Shown: positions 8,219 to 17,076 of the stretch, one piece after another
Numbering within the stretch: the first letter of the stretch is position 1
Layout of the letters: each line of letters starts with the position of its first letter
Assembly (NCBI GenBank): GCA_030019325.1
Contig: JASEFB010000001.1
Coordinates: 1-41,770, forward strand
DNA: 41,770 nt
Direction of reading: 5' to 3'
From: an archaeon
GTDB taxonomy: Archaea; Halobacteriota; Syntropharchaeia; Alkanophagales; Methanospirareceae
Notes under the pieces: generated by a model
What the model was told of the DNA's origin: nothing
Database searches by the model: none
The model's input: the letters and a program-made list of their open reading frames with translations, nothing else
Translations under genes and position numbers: made by a program

Positions 8219-8291
8219 GCCGCCGTAACTCAGTTGGTAGAGTGCCCGGCTGTTAACCGGATTGTCACAGGTTCGAGTCCTGTCGGCGGCG
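8219..8291 (+). tRNA. tRNA-Asn (GTT)
   Basis: The cloverleaf can be folded by eye. A perfect 7-bp acceptor stem pairs GCCGCCG with CGGCGGC (8284-8290), the D-arm contains AGTTGGTAGA, the anticodon loop is CTGTTAA with anticodon GTT, and the T-arm is ACAGG-TTCGAGT-CCTGT. The discriminator is G8291 and CCA is not encoded, as is common in archaea. No intron. Pair 27-43 appears mismatched (C-A). It lies directly after the AT-rich operon. No copy of its 3' end was noticed elsewhere, so an att-site role is not supported. Confidence 0.95.
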
Positions 8292-8475
8292 TTGCGGCTC
8301 CTCTCCAACCAACGCTTTATTTTTGGGTAGCCGTAAAGTGCTTTGAACAGGTGTTCTTTCTACTTAATGTCTTTTAAATGGCAGACCCATAACACCTATT
8401 TTTGCAAAAATTTTTGCTTATTCAAAAAAGCAGGCAGAGGAGGTGGCTCACCCGCCAAAGAGAGGAGTTTGAAAG

Positions 8476-8637
8476 ATGGGTATGGCTACGGATACTCACG
8501 ATGTTGTGAAAAAGGGAAAAAAAGAAAAATGGGAAAAAGTTAAACTGAAAGAAGTCTTGAGGAATCCCAAATTCTTAGGTAAGACCATTCGATTAGGTGA
8601 TAAGATTTTTGAAGTGAAAGGAGTGATGAAAGAGTAG
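8476..8637 (+). CDS. Small basic protein, hypothetical
   Basis: 53 codons starting MGMATDTHDVVKKGKKEKWE and ending IRLGDKIFEVKGVMKE. The protein is Lys-rich in its first half, with a beta-like C-terminal half (KFLGKTIRLGDKIFEV). A weak GGAG stretch lies 7-12 bp upstream. It occupies the space between tRNA-Asn and the RAM-domain gene where no other frame looks coding. No family recognised. It could be a small nucleic-acid-binding protein, but only composition supports that. Confidence 0.4.
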   Translation: MGMATDTHDVVKKGKKEKWEKVKLKEVLRNPKFLGKTIRLGDKIFEVKGVMKE

Positions 8638-8742
8638 GAATAAATTAGACCGAAGAAAGAGGCGTTGCACTAGAATTTCTTAAGCGTTTATTTAACATTT
8701 ATACATGCTAAAAATTAATAACTAAAAGGGAGGTGAAAGAAA

Positions 8743-8970
8743 ATGGTAAAGGTGTTTACTCTGGTAAGCGCAGAGGTTGGCAAAGCAAAAGAGGTGCTGA
8801 GTGGGCTTAAGAAGACAGGCTTGGAAGTGTATCCTTTGTTTGGTGAGTACGATTTCATCGTGATAGCTGAAACGGTGGATCTCAAAACAGCGACCGCAAC
8901 GATACTTGAGAAGATTCAAGCCGTCAAGGGAGTGACCAGAACAAGGACTTTGGTGGGCGCCGAGATTTGA
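8743..8970 (+). CDS. Stand-alone RAM (Lrp/AsnC ligand-binding) domain protein
   Basis: 75 residues covering just the AsnC-type effector-binding domain, without the N-terminal HTH of Lrp regulators. It shows the beta-alpha-beta pattern VKVFTLVSAEVGKAKEVLSG, then FGEYDFIVIAETVDL and IQAVKGVTRTRTLV. Single-domain RAM proteins of this size are common in archaea; they form ring-like oligomers and bind amino acids or related ligands. A strong Shine-Dalgarno (GGGAGGTGA, 8728-8736) precedes the ATG, and an AT-rich TATA-like tract lies at about 8688-8700. Confidence 0.85.
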   Translation: MVKVFTLVSAEVGKAKEVLSGLKKTGLEVYPLFGEYDFIVIAETVDLKTATATILEKIQAVKGVTRTRTLVGAEI

Positions 8971-9110
8971 CTTGACGTAAACCGTGAAACTTTAACCAGG
9001 GGGGTACGGGCTCTTTCCTATCCTCTGTTAATTTTTTTTCGCATCTGTGCTTCTACAAAGATACCATATAATTCAGAGTGCGGTGGATTGTGAAATTTCC
9101 CCAATACATG

Positions 9111-10040
9111 TCACATAACTACGATAACCAAAAGAATCATGCAGACTTTTGCAGTAATACTACTCAGATACATTATAGCGGTTATTTTCATACCGAGCTT
9201 CCCAAACAAAGAGATATTCGTGGAAAGACTGTATTTCAGATATACCAGCGTTATCACTAAGATACTTCCAATAAGTAGTGTTATAAGAGCTTGTTTTGCA
9301 GTGATCACTTCTTTTGCAAGCAGCGCGGCAATAATAGCGTAGCCTGCGGAGAAATGAGCTAAATCTGCAATGAGCGCGGTTATTACCTCCCCGGGTAAAT
9401 CTAATACCCGTAGAATGGGATCGAAGAGTATACTGATATAGTTCATAATTCCACGTGTGAAGAGGAAATCGATGACCAAGAATGCCACCACCATTATGGG
9501 AATTATCCTTATTAATGTGGTAGACGATTTTTTCAGTGCCGTCTTCAGCTTTTGACTAGAGGGTGTTTTCGTGGCATTCACATAGATCTCTTCTTCGCTA
9601 CACGTTAGTGGAGGAAAGTTGACTTTGGCATACATGAAAGCGGCAAAGGATTGTAGAAATGCGGCGAGAAACCCAAGCGCAATGTAGATGCTCCCGATGA
9701 AAGGACCTAAGAGCACGAGTGCGATCGGTACGTGCACTCTGAACAGCGATTCACCAACGACAATAGGAAACGTGCTCATCACCAACGTGAGTATCGTTTC
9801 CTTATCACCAATTTTACCCTCGTGATAGAACCCTGCCAAGGTTGATTTCCCCGCGGTGGGATTGAAGAAGGAAGCGAAGAGAGAAACTGCACCCTCTTTC
9901 GGGAGGTTTGATGCCCGGCAGAACGGTCGTATGAGCGGTGATAATTTTCTCATCGAGTCACTTTCAAGCACGATGTTCGCAATGATCACACCTGCGGTAA
10001 TGAGGAGTACAGATCGGATTAAATAGGTCGCTGTGGTCAT
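9111..10040 (-). CDS. Nucleoside-recognition (Gate) domain membrane protein
   Basis: 309-residue polytopic membrane protein. It has two Gate-like halves separated by a hydrophilic loop near residues 150-175. Characteristic stretches are FNPTAGKSTLAGFYHEGKI in the first half and LPGEVITALIADLAHFSAGY in the second. The family (nucleoside recognition domain, as in spore maturation and FeoB Gate domains) is widespread in archaea without a firm substrate. It is convergent with the RAM gene, and a T-run near 9030-9039 lies between them. Nothing in the neighbourhood identifies the transported compound. Confidence 0.8.
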   Translation of the reverse strand: MTTATYLIRSVLLITAGVIIANIVLESDSMRKLSPLIRPFCRASNLPKEGAVSLFASFFNPTAGKSTLAGFYHEGKIGDKETILTLVMSTFPIVVGESLFRVHVPIALVLLGPFIGSIYIALGFLAAFLQSFAAFMYAKVNFPPLTCSEEEIYVNATKTPSSQKLKTALKKSSTTLIRIIPIMVVAFLVIDFLFTRGIMNYISILFDPILRVLDLPGEVITALIADLAHFSAGYAIIAALLAKEVITAKQALITLLIGSILVITLVYLKYSLSTNISLFGKLGMKITAIMYLSSITAKVCMILLVIVVM

Positions 10041-10178
10041 TGGTTTATTACTAATGTAGCAGTTCGAGGAGATATAAAAAATAGAGGGATAGCGCTGAAG
10101 TCCTCAAAAAACAAAGCAGAGAATTGGAAAATCTAAAGCACTGTTTTTAGATTGGCTCAATCAATAATATATTATCAA

Positions 10179-11426
10179 TCACACATCTAACCTGCTCTGT
10201 TTTGTTCTTCGCTCTGCAAGCTTACTCCATCTCCGGTAATCCTTCAATTTCCATGCACCTGCCTTCTTCAGGTCGGGAATCCCACATGCAGGCTCGTTTT
10301 CCGAGAAGTGGCATTGTAAACAATTCCCATCACAACCTGTAACAGGTTCAAACTGCTTCCCATCACCCTGTCTTACATAAATCGGTATATCAAAGCCTTC
10401 GCAATTCCATGAACTCATAAACTCCTTATTCAACCCTACGACCTTCTTCCCACCGAGCGACTCGAACTCCATACAGAGCCCCATCGTCACGTTATGCTCA
10501 GCACAAATCTCGCGTACCATTCCAAACAACTTTCTCCGGTAGTCTATGGAGGCGTGAAGACGCCCACCGAGCTCTTCAGTATACAAGTGGTTCAGCATCC
10601 GTTTCGGAATTCCAGCCCTTTTCTCCAGTTCATCACCTATTTCATACTTCAGTGCTTTGGGAATATCCATACAACTCGTTATTATGTGCCCTGCACCGGC
10701 TTCAACCACCTTCCGCACTAATTCTTCCAATTCCTCTCTTTTATCCGTCACGTAGGGGATTATTGGGTCAATTCGGCACACGGCGAACTTATCCTCATTG
10801 GCAAGCCGTTCTATATTACGCACCAGTTCGTCTGTTGCTGCACCACCTGCCATCAGTCGCTCTCTTTTATCTTCATCCAGCGTGAGAATAGAGACTTCTC
10901 CAAAGGAGTGCTCTTGTTTTTTCATCAATTTTAGGGACTTTTCGCTTATTCTCCCTTTTGTGGTGAGCTTCACCGGGATATTGCGATCGACAAACTCTTT
11001 TATTATCTTCTCACTCAACTGGTATCGTTCATTTATCGGCTGGAACGGGTCGGTAACCGGTGAGAGGAACCCGCAGCTTGCGATGTTGAGCCCGTCCAAT
11101 TGCCGCGCGACTCTTGTATCAAAATCCTTGAATACTGCAACGACCCCTTTCTCTCGAAAGAGCCTGAAATAGCCACCTAACGCATGTGAATAACAGAAGA
11201 GGCAGTTATGGCTACACCCGTTATACGGGTTTATCAAAAGCTTCTCGGCGGTGCATTCTCTATTTCCATAAGGTTCAACTCCATTCCACCAGCCGTGTAA
11301 CTCCTTATTCGAATCAACCAGGATATGAGGTACCGGGGTTTGTATAACCTCAAATTCTTTGGTTCTTCGTCCAAATTCAATGGTTATCGCAGTAGTTTTG
11401 GTATCCATATCTAAAATAGCGTACAC
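10179..11426 (-). CDS. Radical SAM protein, SPL-like (COG1533), with extra C-terminal cysteine cluster
   Basis: 415 residues. The radical SAM [4Fe-4S] motif is C71-x3-C75-x2-C78 in NPYNGCSHNCLFCYSHALGG, the spacing found in spore-photoproduct-lyase-like proteins. A second cysteine group near 370-390 (CDGNCLQCHFSENEPAC) suggests an auxiliary cluster or metal site. Archaeal homologues are of unknown reaction. The first ATG is used; a second in-frame ATG seven codons later is possible. It is preceded on the same strand by the HtrA gene, but with opposite ends meeting at about 11427-11452, so shared transcription is possible. Confidence 0.82.
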   Translation of the reverse strand: MYAILDMDTKTTAITIEFGRRTKEFEVIQTPVPHILVDSNKELHGWWNGVEPYGNRECTAEKLLINPYNGCSHNCLFCYSHALGGYFRLFREKGVVAVFKDFDTRVARQLDGLNIASCGFLSPVTDPFQPINERYQLSEKIIKEFVDRNIPVKLTTKGRISEKSLKLMKKQEHSFGEVSILTLDEDKRERLMAGGAATDELVRNIERLANEDKFAVCRIDPIIPYVTDKREELEELVRKVVEAGAGHIITSCMDIPKALKYEIGDELEKRAGIPKRMLNHLYTEELGGRLHASIDYRRKLFGMVREICAEHNVTMGLCMEFESLGGKKVVGLNKEFMSSWNCEGFDIPIYVRQGDGKQFEPVTGCDGNCLQCHFSENEPACGIPDLKKAGAWKLKDYRRWSKLAERRTKQSRLDV

Positions 11427-11452
11427 GTGCTATTTATAGGTGAAAAACGACC

Positions 11453-12661
11453 CTACAGTGGGGGTCTCACTCCGAGGGTCAAATCGAGGTTTAAGAGCTC
11501 GCCTTCCCGGATTATTTTAAACGAGACGGTGTCGCCGGGCTTCTTGTTTCGTTCGATATATACAATTGCATCGATAAGCCTTCTCACCTCTACATCATCA
11601 ACACCGACGATGACATCCCCTCCAATCATAACCGTTCTTCCGCCTACAGTGGTCGTTTGAGTGCCTGCTTTGATGCCTGCCAGCTCAGCGGGGCTGTCTG
11701 GACTCACATAGACGACTACCGTGCCCTTCGTAATGTTAAGACCCATAGCCGCTGCTATATCAGGATCAATATCCATCGAGGAGATGCCAATCCACGGGTG
11801 CCTGTATTGACCCGTTTGAATGAGTTGCGGGACTTCACGGATCACGGTATCTGACGGGATAGCGAATCCAACTCCAACGGAACCTATAATTATAGCAGTA
11901 TTGACGCCGACCACTTCACCACGCATATTCATAAGAGGACCACCCGAATTACCAGGATTTATCGCGGCATCAACTTGAATTACATCCACAATTTTATAGT
12001 TACCCGGAGCGTCAAGCTCCCTGCCCAGCTGACTTACAATGCCAAGACTCATCGAATTGCTCAAGCCAAATGGGTTTCCGATGGCCATGACGCTTTCGCC
12101 AACCAGAAGCTCAGATGAGCTACCTACCGGGAGGGGATGAAGCAGATCAGCCGGTCCTTCTACCCTAATAACCGCCAGGTCACTGTACGGGTCAGCCCCG
12201 ACAAGTTCAGCAGGCAAGATCGTTCCATCGCCGAACGTAACATCTATCGCATCCGCATCCTCAATCACATGGTTGTTCGTGATGATGTGTCCTTCCCTAT
12301 CGTAAATGAACCCTGAACCGCTCGAAAAGGGCTCTAAACCATAGAGGGTCTGCCACTTAGCCGTAACCAGGATGACTGATTCTTTTGACAGATCGTAAAT
12401 CTGAACCGGAGTCACGCCGGTTGAAGGTTGACTTACGTTCAAACCTGTAAGCGGTTCGAGATGAGACCTTAAGCTTTCGATTGATGCCTTAAGGCTTTCA
12501 TGATCTGAGATGATTGAATCCTGTTTATTTTGAAGTTCTGCGAAGTTTTGCTGAAAGCCTATAATTAGGTAAGAAAACAACCCTATTTGGGCTATGAGAA
12601 TCAGTATCAGCGCAATCGAAACATACATCCATTTGCTTTGAGGTTTGGGCTCTGCTGCCAT
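11453..12661 (-). CDS. HtrA/DegP-family membrane-anchored serine protease with PDZ domain
   Basis: 402 residues. An N-terminal membrane anchor (about 12-36) is followed by a short coiled coil (about 38-70), a trypsin-like domain and one PDZ domain (about 295-395). The catalytic triad is visible: His131 in IITNNHVIED, Asp161 in PYSDLAVIRV and Ser239 in NPGNSGGPL. The protein probably faces outside the cytoplasmic membrane and degrades or refolds damaged envelope proteins. Length and domain order are standard for the family. It is an intact gene in the housekeeping part of the window. Confidence 0.92.
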   Translation of the reverse strand: MAAEPKPQSKWMYVSIALILILIAQIGLFSYLIIGFQQNFAELQNKQDSIISDHESLKASIESLRSHLEPLTGLNVSQPSTGVTPVQIYDLSKESVILVTAKWQTLYGLEPFSSGSGFIYDREGHIITNNHVIEDADAIDVTFGDGTILPAELVGADPYSDLAVIRVEGPADLLHPLPVGSSSELLVGESVMAIGNPFGLSNSMSLGIVSQLGRELDAPGNYKIVDVIQVDAAINPGNSGGPLMNMRGEVVGVNTAIIIGSVGVGFAIPSDTVIREVPQLIQTGQYRHPWIGISSMDIDPDIAAAMGLNITKGTVVVYVSPDSPAELAGIKAGTQTTTVGGRTVMIGGDVIVGVDDVEVRRLIDAIVYIERNKKPGDTVSFKIIREGELLNLDLTLGVRPPL

Positions 12662-12784
12662 TTTATGTTCATCACGCTAGCTAGCCAGCTCAGCTAACTC
12701 CTTCAAAATCACGTTATCTATAAAGAATGATTTTCATAAATATATCTTTTCTTTTGAGCTCAATGCTCAACGTCTAACTTCAAC

Positions 12785-13444
12785 CTATTTTACCAGTTGC
12801 AGTTTAAGGATAACCCCTTTATCTACCACAGTTTTTCTCGAAAAGCGTATTTCCGGGGAGGAAAGAATCTCGTCAATCTCTCGCACTGTTATAGACGAAT
12901 GCGCCCTAACCAGGTTGAGGAAAACGAAAGCTAACAACCAGCCATATCTCTCTCTGAACTGCGCGTTTACTTCTTTCGTTGTGTCCCGCCTCGCGTCATA
13001 AATCCAAGCTTCGCCATTCTTTTTAAGAACACGATTAATCTCCTTCAGGCATTCAGAAGGTCTTAACCAGTGATGCAAGCTGAGCGTGCTTACCACCAGG
13101 TCAAAATATCCATCCTCAAAGGGTAGATCTGCTGCATTGGCACGTTGAACCCTCACGTGGTCAGAGATCCCCCACTTTTCTGCATTTTTAGTCGCTATCG
13201 CTACCATGGCTGGAGAGAGATCAATACCTACGATTTCCAAATTCGGAGCCCTCTTCGCAATCTCAACGGGTAGATAAGCCGGACCTGTTCCTACATCCAG
13301 TATTCTTCCAGCAATTATTTTGGAGGTGACCTCTTCTGCCACCTCGATACACAAATCTCGTAATGGAGGGCTCTTTCTCGCAATCCATGAGTATACCCGA
13401 GCGCCGGGGTTAGGGATGCTCTCGATTTTAAACCTTCTTTTCAT
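12785..13444 (-). CDS. Class I SAM-dependent methyltransferase (type 11)
   Basis: 219 residues with the SAM-binding motif I ILDVGTGPAYLPVEIAKRAP (about 48-67), an acidic end of beta-2 (IVGIDLSPAMVAIA), motif II/III DLPFEDGYFDLVVSTLSLHHW, and LKEINRVLKKNGEAWIYD. This is the methyltransferase-11/UbiE-like pattern. The substrate is unknown and no biosynthetic partner is adjacent. The start ATG at 13444 opens MKRRFKIESIPNPGARVYSW. It is divergent from the wHTH/membrane pair at 13617. Confidence 0.85.
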   Translation of the reverse strand: MKRRFKIESIPNPGARVYSWIARKSPPLRDLCIEVAEEVTSKIIAGRILDVGTGPAYLPVEIAKRAPNLEIVGIDLSPAMVAIATKNAEKWGISDHVRVQRANAADLPFEDGYFDLVVSTLSLHHWLRPSECLKEINRVLKKNGEAWIYDARRDTTKEVNAQFRERYGWLLAFVFLNLVRAHSSITVREIDEILSSPEIRFSRKTVVDKGVILKLQLVK

Positions 13445-13616
13445 GATTCAAGCTCTTAAAAATGGTTTTTTCAACGCTTCTTCATATCCGCGTAGGTATT
13501 CCGCCTTACGCGTATGTTAAAAAAAAAATTAAGTATATTGCTCTTATTTTTATTAGATCTGAAAAGATTTTTATAATTTCCCCTGTTTTATTTATGGGTG
13601 GGTAGTGGAGTAAAAA

Positions 13617-13853
13617 ATGTTCATGTTGGATAAAGACATGCAGATTTTGCGTGTTATAGCTAATTCATCGTCACAAACTATCTCTCACGAGCACATATTT
13701 TTGGAAGCGAAAAAGACGTCAAGTATGGAGGAAGACCAGGTCGAGGAATCCTTAAAGACCCTCGAATTGAATGGTTTGGTAGGAAGACGGGGGGATTTGT
13801 ATTATACGACGACTAAAGGGAGCATAATTGCCAGGAAAGGGATGTCATTATGA
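13617..13853 (+). CDS. Small winged-helix DNA-binding protein
   Basis: 78 residues, essentially one winged-helix domain: MQILRVIANSSSQTISHEHI (helices 1-2), EESLKTLELNGLVGRRG (recognition helix and turn), then the wing DLYYTTTKGSIIARKG. The stop overlaps the start of the membrane protein (ATGA at 13850-13853), so the two are translationally coupled. A TATA-like TTTTTATAA lies at about 13567-13575, before GGTGGGTAGTGGAG. It is a probable regulator of its own operon; the target is unknown. Confidence 0.65.
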   Translation: MFMLDKDMQILRVIANSSSQTISHEHIFLEAKKTSSMEEDQVEESLKTLELNGLVGRRGDLYYTTTKGSIIARKGMSL

Positions 13854-14461
13854 CGATGGAGTTTATCAATTATTTAGGAAGCAACTATCCTTACTTCATG
13901 ATTTTTCTCATGATACTCTTCGTGTGGGATTTAATAGATCTTTACGTTGACCGTAAAAATTATCGGTTCTTGCGAATGCAAACATTTTGGGTTTATTACT
14001 TAGCACGAGGTTTTTTTGGTATTATCATTATGGAATTGGTGTGGACGTTAAACCTGGTTAATTTAACTAATAAATACCTCTTTGCTACGGTCACTCCTTT
14101 TCTCTTTACCACATTCTTACAGAATTTAGTTGTTGCGATCGGAGGTCAGGAAGTAAATATTCGAGATGTATTTCTGAAATTCAGGGATTCGATTTTGGAG
14201 AGTCTTGCATCTGCTCTTAATATAGAACGCAGTGAAGCGAAATCGCTGTTATCTAACTCACACATAAGCATAGATAGTTTAAGAGAAGAATGTCGTATTG
14301 TCCTGGGGAAGAAGGATTTTGAGAAGTTTGAATCAACATTAAATGAAACGAATGCAAAAGATCTCACATTGGAGTATATAGATAAAATAGTTAACCATCT
14401 TCCACCAGATGAAGTAAATAAGCATGTAAAGAACATAATTAAGAGATATACCAAGAAATGA
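13850..14461 (+). CDS. Membrane protein with cytoplasmic helical domain, unrecognised
   Basis: 203 residues. Hydrophobic segments lie at about 12-30 (YPYFMIFLMILFVWDLIDLY), 45-65 (VYYLARGFFGIIIMELVW) and 75-98 (LFATVTPFLFTTFLQNLVVA), followed by a soluble C-terminal helical domain of about 100 residues. The gene overlaps the preceding wHTH gene by 4 bp, so a regulator and membrane-protein pair (sensor-like or stress-responsive) is possible. No family recognised. Its 3' end converges on the phosphoglucose isomerase gene with 12 bp between stops. Confidence 0.6.
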   Translation: MTMEFINYLGSNYPYFMIFLMILFVWDLIDLYVDRKNYRFLRMQTFWVYYLARGFFGIIIMELVWTLNLVNLTNKYLFATVTPFLFTTFLQNLVVAIGGQEVNIRDVFLKFRDSILESLASALNIERSEAKSLLSNSHISIDSLREECRIVLGKKDFEKFESTLNETNAKDLTLEYIDKIVNHLPPDEVNKHVKNIIKRYTKK

Positions 14462-14473
14462 CCCGGTAGAATT

Positions 14474-15208
14474 TTAATCAAAGAACCCAGCGGGTTGTAT
14501 AAGAAACTCCAGCTTCTCAGGTTCTCTAAGCAGTTCATACATCGCCCCGTCTGTGCCCAGCTCGATCTCCTCTGGCCTTATCTCCGAGGGTGTTGCGTAT
14601 CTGATATCTGGCACCTCGTCGTATCGTTCGTTCTTGATGAACTCGCTGGTTGTCAGTTCGAAATAGGCCGCACCGCCCTTTTGCTTTATCGGCTCGTAGA
14701 TCGAGGAGAACGTCCGGGCAACCCAGTTCGCCATCTTCAAGGTCGATTCCGAGGGGTTAATCGTGACGTGCCCGTAATTTGGCGGGATGAGCACCTTATC
14801 ACCTCTTTTCGCTTCGACCACAACGACATCGGTTATGGTTTCGACGTGGCGTTCCTCAGATCTCCGTTGCAGGAGATAATGTGCTTCACCTTCCTGTACT
14901 TCATACAGCTCCGGATAGGTGAGGTTTGAACCCGGGAGATAGGGATGATAATGGCCCGCGGTTTTAACAAATTCCACGCCGAGCGTATTCGGCGGGATAA
15001 TCGTGATGTCGTATCTCAGCCCTCGTTCCTCTATCCTTTTCGCGTCCACTTCGTCCTTTGCTACATCCCTGAACATGTAATACAGCTCCATATCCATATT
15101 CGCACGCGCTAAAAACTGCTTGTCAAATATGACCTCCTTCATCTCCTCCAATATCCTCACGTCAGGAAAAAACGTTCGTTCTCCGAAGGTTAACTCAGTC
15201 CACGGCAT
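14474..15208 (-). CDS. pgiA: Glucose-6-phosphate isomerase, archaeal cupin type
   Basis: 244 residues, somewhat longer than the ~190-residue Pyrococcus enzyme. It interconverts glucose-6-phosphate and fructose-6-phosphate. The metal-binding cupin motif is visible as KTAGHYHPYLPG (His86, His88), YPELYEVQEGEAHYLLQ (ligand Glu in this segment) and PPNYGHVTINPS (His147). The extra length is split between N-terminal helices and a C-terminal tail. It is a housekeeping gene that ends the conserved part of the window; immediately upstream of its start the accessory island begins. Confidence 0.9.
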   Translation of the reverse strand: MPWTELTFGERTFFPDVRILEEMKEVIFDKQFLARANMDMELYYMFRDVAKDEVDAKRIEERGLRYDITIIPPNTLGVEFVKTAGHYHPYLPGSNLTYPELYEVQEGEAHYLLQRRSEERHVETITDVVVVEAKRGDKVLIPPNYGHVTINPSESTLKMANWVARTFSSIYEPIKQKGGAAYFELTTSEFIKNERYDEVPDIRYATPSEIRPEEIELGTDGAMYELLREPEKLEFLIQPAGFFD

Positions 15209-15321
15209 TTTCTTGTTCCACGCTACGTTACATCATCTTATTCCGTACTTAAATAAGTAGCCAGAACTCAAACGAACACTGTTGTTTGTCGATGAGGATA
15301 AGAAAGAGGTGAAGAAGTGCT

Positions 15322-15623
15322 GTGTACGTCTATTTCAACTATCACGGGCTGAGCTTGCTCAAACCCGGTAGCGTGTTCTGCTTCATATCCTCCAACTCGT
15401 GGCTTGACGTCGGATTCGGGGCGAAACTACGGGAGTTTCTGCTCAAGAATTCTTAGATATATTGATAATAGAGAAGATTAAATCTGACAGAAGATCTCTT
15501 GATAAATTCCTAATGGGGGAAATTTTAGGTCTAACAGAAGAAGAACAGAAAGATTTCTATCGGGCAGTTTGTGAGCTGGTGAAGCAGCGGCTGGAGAAGG
15601 AGAGGAGTGTGAAGAAAAGCTAA
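15322..15623 (+). pseudogene. Remnant of Eco57I-type N6-adenine DNA methylase (type IIG R-M)
   Basis: The first frame reads VYVYFNYHGLSLLKPGSVFC then FISSNSWLDVGFGAKLREFL, the conserved post-catalytic region of Eco57I-like DNA methylases, and stops at 15454-15456. Shifting one base back gives EFLDILIIEKIKSDRRSLDK and GLTEEEQKDFYRAVCELVKQ, the usual C-terminal tail of the same family, ending at 15623. Hundreds of codons between these segments are missing. This is a gene with an internal deletion and no possible activity. It fills most of the gap between pgi and the TA module at 15687. Confidence 0.65.
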
Positions 15624-15686
15624 ACGAGGGAGGAATATAAATATTATAGGTATAAATAGATATACAATTGGAATTGGAGGACTAAA

Positions 15687-15932
15687 ATGGTAAGGACAAA
15701 GAGATTGCATGCCGTCTTTGATGGTAAGGTACTAAGACCCGAGACGGCAGTTGATTTGGAACCAAACGCTCGCTACCTTGTAACCATCGAGCGTAAAGAA
15801 GAAAGAAATGAGCAGAGCCTTTGGGATGTGCTGAGCACGCTCTCTGGAACGGTCGAAGGACCAGAAGATTGGTCAGAAGAGCATGACCATTATGTATATG
15901 GCACCCCCAAGCGTGCAAAGGTGCGAAGATGA
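15687..15932 (+). CDS. Antitoxin, DUF104 (AF2212-like) family
   Basis: 81 residues starting MVRTKRLHAVFDGKVLRPET and continuing VDLEPNARYLVTIE, the beta-strand DNA-binding/antitoxin signature of the DUF104 family. The C-terminal tail (about 45-81), acidic then basic, is the probable toxin-binding part. A TATA-rich stretch (AATATAAATATTATAGG, 15635-15652) and a GGAGG box 9 bp before the ATG give it its own promoter. The PIN toxin starts 17 bp downstream. Autoregulation is usual for such pairs but not shown here. Confidence 0.78.
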   Translation: MVRTKRLHAVFDGKVLRPETAVDLEPNARYLVTIERKEERNEQSLWDVLSTLSGTVEGPEDWSEEHDHYVYGTPKRAKVRR

Positions 15933-15949
15933 TCTGATAGGATAATACC

Positions 15950-16369
15950 ATGAACGACTCTCGTTTTTTCCTCGACGCTGCTTATGTGCTGGCGTTACTT
16001 AATCCTCACGATTTCTATCACAAACAAGCCAACGCACTATTTCCTTCGGTGCGTGTTGCGCACGAGGTGTGGATAACAGAAGCGGTATTGGTTGAAATAG
16101 GCAATGCACTGGCACGTTCAAATCGGTTTACTGCTGTTGCATTCATCAATAGCTGTTACGTCACCCCTAATGTCACTGTAGTTTCAGTGGATACCGCATT
16201 GGTGCATCGTGCAATAGACTTTTACCAAAGTCGAGAGGATAAAGAGTGGGGATTGACTGACTGCATTTCCTTTATTGTGATGGAAGATCATGGCTTAACA
16301 GATGCTTTAACGACAGACGAGCATTTTGAACAAGCAGGCTTCAGAGCACTGTTACGGGAAGATAGGTAA
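15950..16369 (+). CDS. PIN-domain ribonuclease toxin (VapC-like)
   Basis: 139 residues with the PIN acidic residues in order: FFLDAAYVLALLN (Asp in strand 1), WITEAVLVEIGNAL (Glu), WGLTDCISFIVMEDHG (Asp) and ALTTDEHFEQAGF (last acidic position). PIN toxins cleave RNA in a metal-dependent way. It forms a pair with the DUF104 antitoxin just upstream, with antitoxin first as expected. The reading frame is intact and no catalytic residue is missing, so this module may be active. Confidence 0.82.
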   Translation: MNDSRFFLDAAYVLALLNPHDFYHKQANALFPSVRVAHEVWITEAVLVEIGNALARSNRFTAVAFINSCYVTPNVTVVSVDTALVHRAIDFYQSREDKEWGLTDCISFIVMEDHGLTDALTTDEHFEQAGFRALLREDR

Positions 16370-16426
16370 GCTAAAAATGCTGTCTGAAAGTGCAAAACGT
16401 GAGAGCTTGAGATTCTCGTATTCCAT

Positions 16427-16570
16427 CCGTAGAACCGATCGGCGCGGAACCGGTAGTATTTCCTTTTGTTACCTTTACAGATGTCCACTTTGCTTCTAAT
16501 TTAACGATAAATGTCACGCTTTATAGAGCTAGCACTGTGGACGAAGATAATAAAAGAGATGATGAAATGG
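16427..16570 (+). repeat. Coding-like 140-bp repeat, copy A
   Basis: This stretch matches 17488-17627 over about 140 bp. In the frame starting at 16429 both copies read VEPIGAEPV, then FPFV-F-DVH and LTIN-TLYR, and both have TVDED near the end. Substitutions fall largely at third codon positions, so it looks like a decayed protein-coding piece rather than a regulatory repeat. The parent gene is not recognised. It lies in the 400-bp gap between the PIN toxin and MNT gene; the remaining part of that gap shows only an AT-rich promoter-like tract (CTATAAAAAGG, 16660-16670). Confidence 0.6.
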
Positions 16571-16773
16571 ACTGACGATGGATATAATAAAACGAAATTA
16601 AACAATGCGAAATTTTTAAGAAGTGGTTTATGTTTTTGATGATATTGAGACAGAGAAGCTATAAAAAGGCTGGTGGGTAATAGTACCATGAAGGTGAAAG
16701 AACGAGAAGAGTAAAATAGAATCATCGGAAAAAGCAGCGGTGGTGAGTTATTATGATTTTGAAGCGGGAAATG

Positions 16774-17076
16774 ATGAAAATGAATGACGAACTTGAAAGG
16801 ATCATAAAAACGCTCGCAGCGCATAAGGAAGAGTTAAAGCAAAGATACAAGGTCAAAGAGATCGGTATCTTTGGCTCTGTGGTGAGGGGTGAGCAGAAGG
16901 GAACAAGCGATGTAGATATACTGGTGGAGTTTGAAAAACCAATTGGATTTTTCACGTTTTTAGAACTCGAAGAATATTTAAGCAATTTACTGGGGCTTAA
17001 GGTTGATCTTGTCTCGAAAAAGGCTTTGAAACCGAATATAGGGAGGTATATATTGCAGGAGGTAATACCGATATGA
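16774..17076 (+). CDS. MNT-type nucleotidyltransferase antitoxin (HEPN/MNT module 1)
   Basis: About 100 residues of the minimal nucleotidyltransferase fold. It has the core motif GIFGSVVRGEQKGTSDVDI (GS...DxD) and a C-terminal ALKPNIGRYILQEV segment. MNT proteins adenylylate and so silence a partner HEPN RNase. The stop overlaps the HEPN start (ATGA at 17073). Several ATGs are possible (16753, 16771, 16774, 16780); 16774 gives good spacing from GCGGGA. It is nearly identical in protein sequence to the copy at 18966, so it is half of a recent duplication. Confidence 0.85.
   Translation: MKMNDELERIIKTLAAHKEELKQRYKVKEIGIFGSVVRGEQKGTSDVDILVEFEKPIGFFTFLELEEYLSNLLGLKVDLVSKKALKPNIGRYILQEVIPI

Noticed and set aside
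4763..8291. Island integrated at tRNA-Asn
   Set aside because: The genes lie 5' of the tRNA, not at its 3' end, and no integrase gene or repeat of the tRNA 3' end was noticed.
9030..9039. T-run as transcription terminator of the RAM gene
   Set aside because: Plausible for archaea, but a single T-run between convergent genes without further support is not enough for a feature of its own.
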